A stretch of DNA of 14,966 nucleotides from Betaproteobacteria bacterium (GCA_005884335.1 VBCJ01000326.1:1-14966), one strand, 5' to 3'; numbered from the stretch's first letter, positions 1 to 7,418 are shown. Numbers and translations are program-made. Notes: generated from the letters alone by a model not told the origin.

Positions 1-23
1 ATCCGGTAAAGAAGGCGTAAGCG

Positions 24-389
24 ATGAAACTCGAGCGCCGCCGCCTGCTCGCCGCGGGCATCGTCACCGCCGCCGGTGTCGCGTTCGGTGCGGTGGCCCT
101 CGCCCAGCCGAAGGAAAAGGTCATCCGCGTCACCGCTCGCAAGTGGGTGTTCCTGCCGCGCGAAATCCGACTCAAGAAAGGCGTGCCGGTGGTGCTCGAG
201 TTCGTCACCGCCGACGTCGTCATGGGATTCAACGCGCCGGACTTCCACGTACGCGCCGACATCATCCCGGGCAAGGTTTCGCGCCTGCGCCTAGTGCCGG
301 ACAAGACCGGCACCTTCGTTTTTCTGTGCGATATCTTCTGCGGCGACGGCCACGAGGGAATGTCCGGGCAGATCCACGTTGTCGCTTGA
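24..389 (+). CDS. Periplasmic CuA-like cupredoxin (COX2-type fold)
   Basis: This 121-residue protein has a twin-arginine-like or Sec signal (RRR at 5-7, hydrophobic core 8-27, likely cleavage near ALAQ). The mature part is a single cupredoxin domain that resembles the copper domain of cytochrome c oxidase subunit II. C102, C106, H110 and M113 form the CxxxCxxxHxxM loop of a CuA site. The other conserved block (DVVMGF...P...D..PG, 64-83) aligns without gaps to the COX2 DVLHSW...P...D..PG block, but Met67 sits where COX2 has its first copper histidine. The protein probably binds copper in the periplasm; whether as electron carrier, chaperone or sensor cannot be told. It has no transmembrane helices of its own, so it is not a full COX2. 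The ECF sigma gene starts 11 nt after its stop, which suggests one operon. An upstream stop codon at 18-20 may end a preceding gene that is outside the window. Confidence 0.85.
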   Translation: MKLERRRLLAAGIVTAAGVAFGAVALAQPKEKVIRVTARKWVFLPREIRLKKGVPVVLEFVTADVVMGFNAPDFHVRADIIPGKVSRLRLVPDKTGTFVFLCDIFCGDGHEGMSGQIHVVA

Positions 390-400
390 CACGGGATATC

Positions 401-997
401 ATGATGCTCGCCGCCGATTCCGTACTGCTGTACCACACCGATCCCGTACCGCTGCACAAGCCCGTGAGCGAGCCCAAGCGACGCTTCGAGCAATTGGTGC
501 TGCCGCATTTCGACGCGGCCTATAACCTCGCGCGCTGGCTCACGCGCAACGATCACGACGCGCAGGACGTCGTGCAAGAGTCAGTGCTGCGCGCCTTCCG
601 CTTCTTCGACGGCTTGCGCGGCGAGGCGAGGCCGTGGCTTCTCTCTATCGTGCGCAACACCTTCCTGACCTGGGTGCAGGTCAACCGTCCTGCGGACACG
701 GTAGAGTTCGACGACGCCCTCGTCGAGATTATTCCCACCGACGAGGACGGACCGGAGATTCAAGCTGCGCGCAACTTCGATCGAAAAATGCTCAACGAGG
801 CGATCGCCGCGCTGCCCCTCCAGTTCCGCGAGGCGCTGATCCTGCGCGAGCTGGAAGACCTGTCGTACAAGGACATAGCGCGCATCGTAGACGTGCCGAT
901 CGGCACGGTGATGTCGCGTCTCGCGCGCGCCCGCCGGCTGCTCGCAGAATCGCTGGGAGCCACCTCCAACATTTCCGGAACGCAGGTGCACAAATGA
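401..997 (+). CDS. ECF-type RNA polymerase sigma factor (copy 1)
   Basis: This 198-residue protein is an extracytoplasmic-function sigma-70 factor, which directs RNA polymerase to a small regulon. Region 2 spans about residues 29-95 (FEQLVLPHFDAAYNLARWL, then DAQDVVQE and RAFRFFDG). Region 4 spans about 131-182 (LPLQFREALILRELEDLSY, then the HTH DIARIVDVPIGTVMSRLARAR). It lacks region 3, as expected for ECF factors. Start codons at 401 and 404 are both possible; a weak GGGA at 393-396 fits 404 better. The frame stays open upstream inside the cupredoxin gene, but that part reads as arginine-rich shadow sequence. The stop overlaps the anti-sigma start as ATGA (994-997), which indicates translational coupling. 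A second copy, about 84% identical over the shared region, lies at 5421-5957. This copy carries an extra 20-residue N-terminal tail. Confidence 0.9.
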   Translation: MMLAADSVLLYHTDPVPLHKPVSEPKRRFEQLVLPHFDAAYNLARWLTRNDHDAQDVVQESVLRAFRFFDGLRGEARPWLLSIVRNTFLTWVQVNRPADTVEFDDALVEIIPTDEDGPEIQAARNFDRKMLNEAIAALPLQFREALILRELEDLSYKDIARIVDVPIGTVMSRLARARRLLAESLGATSNISGTQVHK

Positions 998-1788
998 CAC
1001 GCGAAGAAGCCAACAGACTGCTGCACGCCTACATCGACGGCGAGCTCGACCCCGCAAAGACGCTCGAGCTCGAGGCGCATCTGGCCGAAAATCCGTCGGT
1101 GCGCGCCGCTTGCGAGCGGTTGCGCGAGATGTCCGCGGCGATCCGCGACAAGGCCGACTACCACACCGCGCCGGCGTGGCTGGAAGCGCGCGTGCGCGCC
1201 GCCATCCCGGCCGGGCGGAAGGACGCTTCCGCCCGGCCGACACGTTGGAGATGGCTGAAACCCGCGGGGTCGTTTGCCGTGGCCGCGGGTTGGATGCGAC
1301 CGGCGGCCTCGTTTGCCGCGGTCGCACTTGTCACGTGGGTGGTGGCGCTGGGAGTCATGCGCCCAGGCGAAGACGAGCGAATCACACAGGAGGTGCTCGC
1401 GAGCCACGTGCGCGCGACGCTCGCCAACCGATATTACGACGTCGCGTCCTCCGACCAGCATACGGTCAAGCCATGGCTGAGCGCGCGGCTCGCGTTCTCG
1501 CCGCCGGTCGCGGATCTTTCCGCGTCCGGGTTCGAGCTTGCCGGTGGACGACTGGATTACATCGGCGCGCAACCGGTCGCGGTGCTCGTCTACAAGCGGC
1601 GAGCGCACCTGATCGACGTGTTCGTCTGGCCCGTCGAGGCGCAGAAGTCGGAGCAGACGTCGACGCGCGACGGCTTCAACATCGAGCACTTCGCGAAGAA
1701 CGGAATGGACTACTGGCTCGTGTCCGATCTCAGCCGCAGCGAGCTGAACGACCTTGCCCAACTTATCGCCGAGTACAGCGCGCCCTGA
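994..1788 (+). CDS. Membrane-anchored anti-sigma factor
   Basis: This 264-residue protein is probably the anti-sigma factor for the ECF sigma encoded just upstream, judging from the 4-nt ATGA overlap and its architecture. The N-terminal cytoplasmic part (about 1-55) has the typical anti-sigma pattern HAYIDGELDP followed by LEAHLAENPSVRAACERL. H29 and C40 are present, but the zinc-binding Hx3Cx2C motif is not, so it is a non-zinc member. One transmembrane helix is predicted around 103-122, with a periplasmic C-terminal domain (123-264) that would sense the signal. Residues 91-112 contain a small imperfect duplication (AGSFAVAAG / AASFAAVAL). The family link is inferred from architecture and position; the sensed signal is unknown, although the cupredoxin in the same operon makes copper or redox stress a reasonable guess. 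Confidence 0.85.
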   Translation: MTREEANRLLHAYIDGELDPAKTLELEAHLAENPSVRAACERLREMSAAIRDKADYHTAPAWLEARVRAAIPAGRKDASARPTRWRWLKPAGSFAVAAGWMRPAASFAAVALVTWVVALGVMRPGEDERITQEVLASHVRATLANRYYDVASSDQHTVKPWLSARLAFSPPVADLSASGFELAGGRLDYIGAQPVAVLVYKRRAHLIDVFVWPVEAQKSEQTSTRDGFNIEHFAKNGMDYWLVSDLSRSELNDLAQLIAEYSAP

Positions 1789-1875
1789 GCGCGGATATTC
1801 ATAAGCTAAAAGTTCTGAATCGGATGCTCCGCCGGTCAGGACTCAGGCTTTAGCAGGCGTTCCTGTGTAAAATCC

Positions 1876-2556
1876 ATGCGTGCAGGATCCCTACGCGATA
1901 TGACACCAATGAAGCTGTTGTCAGTCAACGTGGGGCTTCCACGCGAAATCGAATGGCGTGGGAAGCTCGTCCGCACGTCCATCTTCAAGGCGCCAGTCCC
2001 GGGCCGTGTTCGAGTTGCGGCGCTCAACTTAGAAAACGATAAGCAGTCGGATCTGTCTGTGCACGGCGGAGTTGATAAGGCTGTTTATGCCTACCCATCG
2101 GAGCACTACTCATTTTGGCGCGAGGAGCTTCCGGGCGTAGACCTGCCCTGGGGAATGTTCGGCGAGAACTTCACGACCGAGGGCGTGCTTGAAGAAGCCG
2201 TACGCATCGGTGACCGTCTTCAGGTTGGCTCTGCTGAGTTTGTCGTCACGCAACCTCGCATGCCATGCTACAAGCTCGCCATTCGCTTCGGCCGTCCTGA
2301 CATAGTGAAGCGATTCCTGCGCAGCGGTCTGACTGGCTTCTACCTTGCCGTCCTGCGAGAAGGAGAGGTCGCTGCTGGTGACCCAATAAAATTGCTTGCC
2401 CGGGATGAGCACGGCGTTACGGTGGACGATGTCGTGAATCTGTACATTGCGGATGCAACGAACCAAGACCTCTTGCGCCGCGTGAGCGAGTTGCCCGCGC
2501 TTCCTGCGGGTTGGCGGGACTACTTTCGCAAGCGCCTCTGGGACCCGGACATTTGA
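1876..2556 (+). CDS. MOSC domain protein, YiiM-like
   Basis: The protein has 226 residues from ATG 1876. In-frame ATGs at 1900 and 1909 give shorter forms; 1909 yields the family-typical beginning MKLLSVNVG, and no Shine-Dalgarno sequence decides the matter. It carries the YiiM-type MOSC signature HGGVDKAVYAYP (63-74), GENFT (96-100), and RMPCYKLAIRFG with the conserved cysteine C131. MOSC domains bind sulfurated molybdenum cofactor or transfer sulfur. YiiM-like members reduce N-hydroxylated purines or act in related detoxification, so a soluble cytoplasmic molybdenum-cofactor protein is likely. The C-terminal tail (about 180-226) matches the YiiM 3-alpha extension (VVNLYIADATNQDLLRR). Its base composition is less GC-rich than the flanking genes, which suggests later acquisition. 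It converges on the VOC gene with a 37-nt gap. Confidence 0.88.
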   Translation: MRAGSLRDMTPMKLLSVNVGLPREIEWRGKLVRTSIFKAPVPGRVRVAALNLENDKQSDLSVHGGVDKAVYAYPSEHYSFWREELPGVDLPWGMFGENFTTEGVLEEAVRIGDRLQVGSAEFVVTQPRMPCYKLAIRFGRPDIVKRFLRSGLTGFYLAVLREGEVAAGDPIKLLARDEHGVTVDDVVNLYIADATNQDLLRRVSELPALPAGWRDYFRKRLWDPDI

Positions 2557-2593
2557 TCTTTCGGCCAGCAGCGAGCGATGCCTAACACGCGGC

Positions 2594-2980
2594 TCATCGT
2601 ACCGATTTGACCTTCCAGGGTGGATTGAGTCTGTTGTCAGCAGCAAAATACAGCCGAATGTCGTGGCCGTCCGGATCCTTCAGCCGTGCTTCACGCCATA
2701 GATAGGACATATCGGTCGGGTCTTGTTCGAATACGAGGCCCTTGTCCTTGAGTAGAGCGACCGTGCGATCGAGGTCGAGGCATTCGAAGTACAGCTGCGC
2801 GCGTGCAGCAGCCGGGGGCTCTCCAGTCACCTCCACCGACAGGGTCTCGTCGCTGTCGGGACAGCGGAAGCGAGCGTATCTAGGCGGCTCGTGGACGATC
2901 GGCACGAGCCCGAGCGCACCGTAGAAGGCGGTAGAGCGCTCGAAATTCGTGACAATCAAGGTGACGTGATTCAGTCTCAT
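2594..2980 (-). CDS. VOC superfamily (glyoxalase-like) protein
   Basis: This 128-residue protein has two paired beta-alpha-beta-beta-beta modules typical of the vicinal oxygen chelate fold: LNHVTLIVTNFERSTAFYGA at 3-22 and QLYFECLDLDRTVALLKDKG at 62-81, followed by KDPDGHDIRLY near the end. Likely metal ligands are H5, E50 and E66. The usual final glutamate of the DPDGNxIEL motif is Arg109 here, so the site may be incomplete or the chemistry different. Members include glyoxalases, dioxygenases and antibiotic-binding proteins, and nothing here fixes the substrate. The ATG overlaps the stop of the upstream winged-helix/TPR regulator gene as ATGA (2977-2980), so the two are co-transcribed and probably translationally coupled. 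Confidence 0.85.
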   Translation of the reverse strand: MRLNHVTLIVTNFERSTAFYGALGLVPIVHEPPRYARFRCPDSDETLSVEVTGEPPAAARAQLYFECLDLDRTVALLKDKGLVFEQDPTDMSYLWREARLKDPDGHDIRLYFAADNRLNPPWKVKSVR

Positions 2981-4914
2981 TTTCCTGCCTGGGCTGTCTG
3001 TTTCGTAACCGGATCGCGGCTTGGCAGGCCGATACGGCTCAGGAGATCCTGAAACCGCGGGTCGGACCGGAGCGGATCGAAGACCGGTCGCAGGAGGATG
3101 GAAGGATTGAATCGCGCTTGATAGGCCTTGTTCAGCCAGATCATCGCCCGGGCGTTGTCGCCGAGTCCGACATAGATCAAGGCGATATTCGACCCGGTCG
3201 AAGAATCTCGACTCTGCCGACTTTCCAGGTCTTTGACTATCTTCATTGCTTCTTCCTTCCGTCCTGAAACGGCATAGGCATTGGCGAGATTGGATTCGAA
3301 TGTCGTATTCCCGCCGGAAAGCTCGATGGCTCTCCGGAATTCCGCGATGGCTTCGTCGTGTTTACGCTTCCGCTCCAGAGCCTGACCCAGTTGATAATGG
3401 GCGACGGCGAAGTACGGATCCATTACGATGGTCTTCTGACTTTGCTCGACGGATTCGTCGTAACGGTGGGCGATGCACAATGCATCCGCAAGGTCGGCGC
3501 TGATGATGAGGGAGAGCGGATCCAGGCTCTCCGCTTTTGTCAATTCAGCGATGCCCTCGCCATTTCGTCCCATCACAATCAGGTGCCAGGCGTACCAGTG
3601 ATGAGCCGTCGCATAGCCGGGATTGAGCGCGAGCGCGCGCTGGTATTCCTTCTCGGCGGATGCCCAACCCCATTCGTAGAGGTCCAGGATGAAGGCGAGC
3701 GAGGTGTGGGCCTCGCTTAGCTTGTCGTCCAGGGCCAGCGCCTTGGTCGCGGCTGCCTTGGCTCTGGGAAAAGCATCCCGTGGCGAGAGGATGCCGTATT
3801 CCCAATCTCCCATCAGCGCGTAGGAATCGGCCAGGCCGCTGTACGCCCTAGCGAAGGCCGGATCGGTAGCGATCGCACGGTCGAAATAATCGACCGCTTT
3901 CTTCAGACCCTCTCCGGTTCGCTTGTTCCAGAAGTACCGTCCCTTGAGGTAGGCCTCGTAGGCTTCCGTATTCACGGTCTTCGATTCCTTCAGCGCCGCC
4001 TCTTCCTGTGGATTCAAAGTGACCCGGATCTCCCCGGCGATCGCGCGGGCTACGTTGTTTTGCAGTGCGAGCGTGTCCTGCAGATCTCCTTCATAGCTGT
4101 GCGCCCAGAGATGCTTTTCATCGGGCACCTGGATCAATTGGGCCGTGATCCGCACGCGTTCGCCGGAACGCATGACGGTACCTTCCACCACGGCATCCAC
4201 GTTGAGCTCGCGAGCGATCTCGGGCAGGGGCTTGCGAACGCGTTTATACGTCATCACCGAGGTACGGGAGATCACCCGCAAGGCGCTGATTTGCCCCAGA
4301 TCCGCGATCAACGCGTCGGTCATCCCATCGGCGAAGTAATCCTGCGACGCATCGCCCGATAGGCTCTCCAACGGCAGCACCGCCAGGGAGCGAATCCTGG
4401 GTGAGGATTGGCTCCGGGTGTGGAGAATCCAGGACAGCGAGGCCGCGAGCGCCAGGGCCAAGCCGAATCCTATCCAGGCACCGGTCCGGCGTGCCCGCTT
4501 CGGTGGCGGGCCCACGCCGGTGAGTCCGATACGATGGGACTCCGAAGCGGGGACGAGATCCTCGTCGTCGATCGGGGTGGCGTCGGCAAGGAAACGGTAG
4601 CCGCGGCGGGCGACGGTCTCGACGAAGCGGGGATTTTCCGCCGAGTCGCCCAGCGCTTCGCGAATCTTGTTGATGGCTTTGTTGAGGCCGTGATCGAAGT
4701 CGACGACCGTCTGGCCCCAAAGTTTCTTTTGCAACTCCTCCCGGGTCACCAGCTCCCCGGGTTTTTCCAGCAGCATCGCCAGGACTTGAAACGGCTGCTC
4801 TTGCAGCCTGATGCGCAGGCCGCGCTTGGTCAGTTCGCCGGCGCGAAGATCGACCTCGAAGACGCCAAACCGTAACCGCCCGGACGGGTCATGGGCTCGT
4901 TGCATAGCAGACAC
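2977..4914 (-). CDS. Winged-helix DNA-binding / transmembrane / TPR regulator (CadC-like)
   Basis: This 645-residue protein begins at GTG 4914; an in-frame ATG at 4905 gives 642 residues, and neither has a clear ribosome binding site. Residues about 20-110 form an OmpR/PhoB-type winged helix (LVTREELQKKLWG, then DFDHGLNKAINKIREALGD, then RFVETVARRGYRFLA). One transmembrane helix spans about 145-165. The segment 174-300 (SLAVLPLESLSGDASQDYFA, then GMTDALIADLGQISALRVISRTS) is the FlgO/TolB-N-like domain common in these regulators. Tetratricopeptide repeats fill about 316-600. The layout is that of one-component membrane regulators such as CadC, with DNA binding in the cytoplasm and sensing outside. 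There is no kinase, receiver or cyclase domain. It shares an overlapping stop/start with the VOC gene, so that enzyme may be its effector or target. Confidence 0.88.
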   Translation of the reverse strand: MSAMQRAHDPSGRLRFGVFEVDLRAGELTKRGLRIRLQEQPFQVLAMLLEKPGELVTREELQKKLWGQTVVDFDHGLNKAINKIREALGDSAENPRFVETVARRGYRFLADATPIDDEDLVPASESHRIGLTGVGPPPKRARRTGAWIGFGLALALAASLSWILHTRSQSSPRIRSLAVLPLESLSGDASQDYFADGMTDALIADLGQISALRVISRTSVMTYKRVRKPLPEIARELNVDAVVEGTVMRSGERVRITAQLIQVPDEKHLWAHSYEGDLQDTLALQNNVARAIAGEIRVTLNPQEEAALKESKTVNTEAYEAYLKGRYFWNKRTGEGLKKAVDYFDRAIATDPAFARAYSGLADSYALMGDWEYGILSPRDAFPRAKAAATKALALDDKLSEAHTSLAFILDLYEWGWASAEKEYQRALALNPGYATAHHWYAWHLIVMGRNGEGIAELTKAESLDPLSLIISADLADALCIAHRYDESVEQSQKTIVMDPYFAVAHYQLGQALERKRKHDEAIAEFRRAIELSGGNTTFESNLANAYAVSGRKEEAMKIVKDLESRQSRDSSTGSNIALIYVGLGDNARAMIWLNKAYQARFNPSILLRPVFDPLRSDPRFQDLLSRIGLPSRDPVTKQTAQAGK

Positions 4915-5134
4915 AGGCTGGCGAGATGCTCAAAGCCTATTGCCCCCTCATCGGCCGCACTTGCATCGTTCAGGTAATCGTAGCCCAAGCCCGACCCTGC
5001 GACCAGTGCGGCCGGCGAGAACCGCCGCCCGGCGTGCGAGGAATAAACCCGCACCGGGCCCAGTCTCGCATTGTGCCGACGGTGCGATTCAGAAGCGCCG
5101 AGGGCTGTTCCCAATTGTCGAAATGGAGATTCAC

Positions 5135-5254
5135 GTGAAAAAGTTCTTGCTCGCAATCTTGTTGATCATCGGCGTGGCCGGGTGCGCCCCGCTCACGGCG
5201 CAGCAGAAGGAAGCGATCGACTATCAGAATCACAGGCCGTGGTCCGGTGGTTGA
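5135..5254 (+). CDS. Small lipoprotein (39 aa)
   Basis: The start is GTG at 5135, chosen because GGAGA at 5125-5129 lies 5 nt before it; an in-frame ATG at 5123 would add four residues but has no such site. The peptide begins MKKFLLAILLIIGVAGC, a classic short lipoprotein signal with lipobox VAGC and acceptor Cys17. The mature part is only 23 residues and ends HRPWSGG. No family is recognised. It resembles other tiny lipoproteins that precede regulatory genes and may be anchored in the inner or outer membrane. The orphan ECF sigma gene begins 166 nt downstream on the same strand, so a functional link is possible but unproven. The function is unknown. Confidence 0.7.
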   Translation: MKKFLLAILLIIGVAGCAPLTAQQKEAIDYQNHRPWSGG

Positions 5255-5389
5255 GGAGCGAGCGCCCAAGACGGAGGATGCGTTCCTAAAGCTCGTTGAT
5301 TCTGTTGGGTTTGCGAGGGTACCGACGTTCCAGCACAAAAGGACCGCCCGTCCATTGCCGCACATCCGCACTTGATCACACTGTGGCGC

Positions 5390-5404
5390 AACGCGATTCG
5401 CGTT
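5390..5404. promoter_or_regulatory. Inverted repeat before the orphan sigma gene
   Basis: AACGCG-ATT-CGCGTT is a perfect 6-bp dyad with a 3-nt centre. It lies 16 nt before the start codon of the second sigma gene and upstream of its GGAG ribosome binding site. It could be an operator or an mRNA hairpin that affects initiation. GC-rich DNA produces such short dyads by chance, so confidence is low. Confidence 0.3.
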
Positions 5405-5420
5405 CGTTACGGAGACGTCA

Positions 5421-5957
5421 ATGAATCAGGGCCGCCATGGTGATTTCGAGCAGGTCGTGCTTCCCCATCTCGACGCCGCCTACAACCTCGCTCGCTGGCT
5501 GACGCGCAACGATCACGACGCGCAGGACGTCGCGCAGGAGGCGGTGCTGCGCGCCTACCGCTTCTTCGACGGCCTGCGCGGCGAGGCCAAGCCGTGGCTT
5601 CTCGCCATTGTGCGCAACTCCTGCTTCACTTGGCTTCAGGCTAATCGGCCTGCGGACACGGTAGGGTTCGACGATGGCCTGATCGAGCTTATCCCCACAG
5701 ACGAGGACGGACCGGAGGTCCTAGCCGCGCGCAACTTCAATCGAAAAATGCTCAACGCGGCGATCGCCACTTTGCCCGCGCAGTTCCGCGAGGTGCTGAT
5801 CCTGCGCGAGCTCGAAGATCTATCGTACAAAGACATAGCGCGCATCGCCGACGTGCCAATCGGAACGGTGATGTCGCGTCTCGCGCGCGCCCGCCGACTG
5901 CTCGCACAATCGCTGAGGGTCACTTCCAACATTTCGGGAACGCAGGTGAACAAATAA
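5421..5957 (+). CDS. ECF-type RNA polymerase sigma factor (copy 2, orphan)
   Basis: This 178-residue ECF sigma factor has region 2 at about 9-75 and region 4 at about 111-162, with the same HTH (DIARIADVPIGTVMSRLARAR) as copy 1. Aligned by eye without gaps, the two proteins differ at about 28 of 170 positions; both begin the shared part at FEQ.VLPH and end NISGTQV.K. GGAG lies shortly before ATG 5421. Unlike copy 1, it has no anti-sigma gene after it. Where copy 1 reads caaATGAcac (sigma stop overlapping anti-sigma ATG), this copy reads caaATAAcga, so the sigma ends in TAA and the anti-sigma start is gone. The next gene is on the opposite strand 7 nt away. It may be unregulated by a dedicated anti-sigma, or may respond to the anti-sigma of copy 1. 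Confidence 0.9.
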   Translation: MNQGRHGDFEQVVLPHLDAAYNLARWLTRNDHDAQDVAQEAVLRAYRFFDGLRGEAKPWLLAIVRNSCFTWLQANRPADTVGFDDGLIELIPTDEDGPEVLAARNFNRKMLNAAIATLPAQFREVLILRELEDLSYKDIARIADVPIGTVMSRLARARRLLAQSLRVTSNISGTQVNK

Positions 5958-5964
5958 CGAGGCG

Positions 5965-6957
5965 CTAGTCTTCCGTGTCCGGCGCGCCGCCGACGTTCGC
6001 GAGATCTTCCTGCTTGATTCTTTCCGTGTTGAATTTCGCGGCCCGCTCGCGCATGGTCTTCAGTACTTCCTCCAGCGGCGGCGGCTCGCCCTGGATCCAG
6101 CGAAGCGGATTCACGCGCGCGACGACGAAGGCGCGCAGGTAGGGGCTGACGAAGCCGCGGGCCTTCAGCTTCGCGATGACCTCGGCGACGCGCGCATCCA
6201 GATCCATGAGCATGTCGGCGTGCTTTTCGTGCCCCTTGATAGCCTTTGACAGCGGCTCCTCCGAAAACTTCTCCAGCCGCCGCACGATCGGGTTGTAGGC
6301 GCCGCCCGCGAACTTGCCGTTCTTCTCGTAGCATACGCCCAAGGTGACGAGCGAGGCTTCCTCGAGGTAGAAAGCGAACTGGTTTTCCGCGCGCTTCGCG
6401 TCCTCGTCCAGCAGCCCCCGATAGATGCGGATCACTTCGAGCGACTTCTCGCGCAGGTTGTGCGCTTTCTCGGTGTTGAGCGCGAGGATCTGCCAGGCGA
6501 TTTCGCGTTTGGGCACGATGAGCGCAGTGATCGCCCTTGCGCCCAGCCTGCGCATCGCCTCCAGCCGGTGCCGGCCGTTCGGCGTCCAGAAGCCTCTTTC
6601 AGGCGCGGTGACCGCGATCACCGGGTCGAGAAACATTCCCGTGCGGTCGACGACGTCGGCGAGCTTGCGGTGGTGCGCCTGCGAAAGGTCGCGCTGGAAG
6701 GGCGTCGGCTCGATCCGCTCGATCGGAAGAATCGCGAGGATGAGCGCGTTCTTCCCGAGCGGATCGCTGTAGGCGCCGAGAACGAGGCCCCCTTCGCGCT
6801 CTATCCTGACGCGCGCTTCCTCGGCGTCGCCGGACAGCGAGTCGAGCCGGCACTCGCCCGGCGAGAGCCCGCGCGTGCCGGGCTTGGCCTTCCGCGGCGT
6901 GCGCTTCGCGGGGGCGCGCTTGAGCCCGGATTTGCGCTTGGGTCTCGCGGTCGCCAT
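5965..6957 (-). CDS. Stand-alone ParB/Srx-fold domain protein
   Basis: This 330-residue protein starts with a Lys/Arg-rich disordered tail (about 1-35). A ParB N-terminal-like domain follows at about 75-165: ILPIERIEPTPFQRDLSQAH, DPVIAV, the phosphate/nucleotide-loop motif NGRHRLEAM (127-135), and NTEKAHNLREKSLEV (161-175), which resembles the ParB helix after box II. The rest (about 180-330) is helical and not recognised. There is no ParA partner and no clear parS site, so chromosome partitioning is unlikely. ParB/Srx-fold proteins include CTPases, nucleases and free-serine kinases. Its start lies 3 nt after the stop of a YeeE/YedE gene, making it the third gene of that operon. This links it to sulfur-compound uptake by context only. 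Function uncertain. Confidence 0.75.
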   Translation of the reverse strand: MATARPKRKSGLKRAPAKRTPRKAKPGTRGLSPGECRLDSLSGDAEEARVRIEREGGLVLGAYSDPLGKNALILAILPIERIEPTPFQRDLSQAHHRKLADVVDRTGMFLDPVIAVTAPERGFWTPNGRHRLEAMRRLGARAITALIVPKREIAWQILALNTEKAHNLREKSLEVIRIYRGLLDEDAKRAENQFAFYLEEASLVTLGVCYEKNGKFAGGAYNPIVRRLEKFSEEPLSKAIKGHEKHADMLMDLDARVAEVIAKLKARGFVSPYLRAFVVARVNPLRWIQGEPPPLEEVLKTMRERAAKFNTERIKQEDLANVGGAPDTED

Positions 6958-6960
6958 GGG

Positions 6961-7410
6961 CTAGGATGACCGCACTGGCGCGGGGCCGGGCGCAACGCGT
7001 TTTTTCTTCTCGAAGAATTCGAATACCCCGTTTCCGGCGATCATCGCGGCGAGAAAGACTAGGCCCTTTGCCGAACCGGCTCCGGCCAGAACCAGCGCGG
7101 GTCCCGGGCAGATGCCTGCCAGCCCCCAACCCACGCCGAACACGAGGCTGCCGAGGATGAGCCGCCTGTCGATGCGGCGCGGGCTCGGGAGGAGCACCGG
7201 CGCACCGAGGAGCGTCCGCGTCCGCTCCTTCATGAATGCAAAAGCGCCCGCGCCCACCGCGACGGCGCCGGCCATGACGAGCGCGAGCGAAGGATCCCAG
7301 GCGCCGGCGAGGTCGAGAAAGCCGAGCACCTTCGCCGGATTCGCCATCCCGGAAACGAGGAGCCCGAGCCCGAACACGAAACCCGCTGCAAAGGAAGCGG
7401 CGGTATACAT
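6961..7410 (-). CDS. YeeE/YedE family half-transporter (second half)
   Basis: This 149-residue membrane protein starts at ATG 7410 (MYTAASFAAG). An in-frame extension reaches 7545 but overlaps the upstream gene and reads as charged shadow sequence. Four hydrophobic segments are visible at about 5-22, 38-60, 84-105 and 108-128. The conserved family signatures are GLLVSGMANPAKVLGFLDL (16-34) and GICPGPAL (99-106), with C101 as the likely sulfur-relay cysteine. YeeE/YedE proteins import thiosulfate or related sulfur compounds; in many bacteria they occur as two short halves, the arrangement seen here with the gene at 7419-7853. The spacing to that gene is 8 nt and to the downstream ParB-like gene 3 nt. 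The tail ends in FFEKKKRVAPG, probably cytoplasmic. Confidence 0.88.
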   Translation of the reverse strand: MYTAASFAAGFVFGLGLLVSGMANPAKVLGFLDLAGAWDPSLALVMAGAVAVGAGAFAFMKERTRTLLGAPVLLPSPRRIDRRLILGSLVFGVGWGLAGICPGPALVLAGAGSAKGLVFLAAMIAGNGVFEFFEKKKRVAPGPAPVRSS

Positions 7411-7418
7411 GGAAGACC

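Noticed and set aside
1..20. Possible end of an upstream gene (frame ending TAA at 18-20)
   Set aside because: Only six codons are visible, too little to support a call.
634..993. Upstream extension of the anti-sigma frame
   Set aside because: It overlaps the sigma gene in another frame and is Arg/Pro-rich; the ATGA overlap at 994 gives the normal start.
2580..2586. GCCTAAC after the MOSC gene, like an integron attC core site
   Set aside because: No matching GTTRRRY core or palindromic attC body follows, because the VOC coding end starts within 8 nt. GTTAGGC at 11573-11579 is also isolated.
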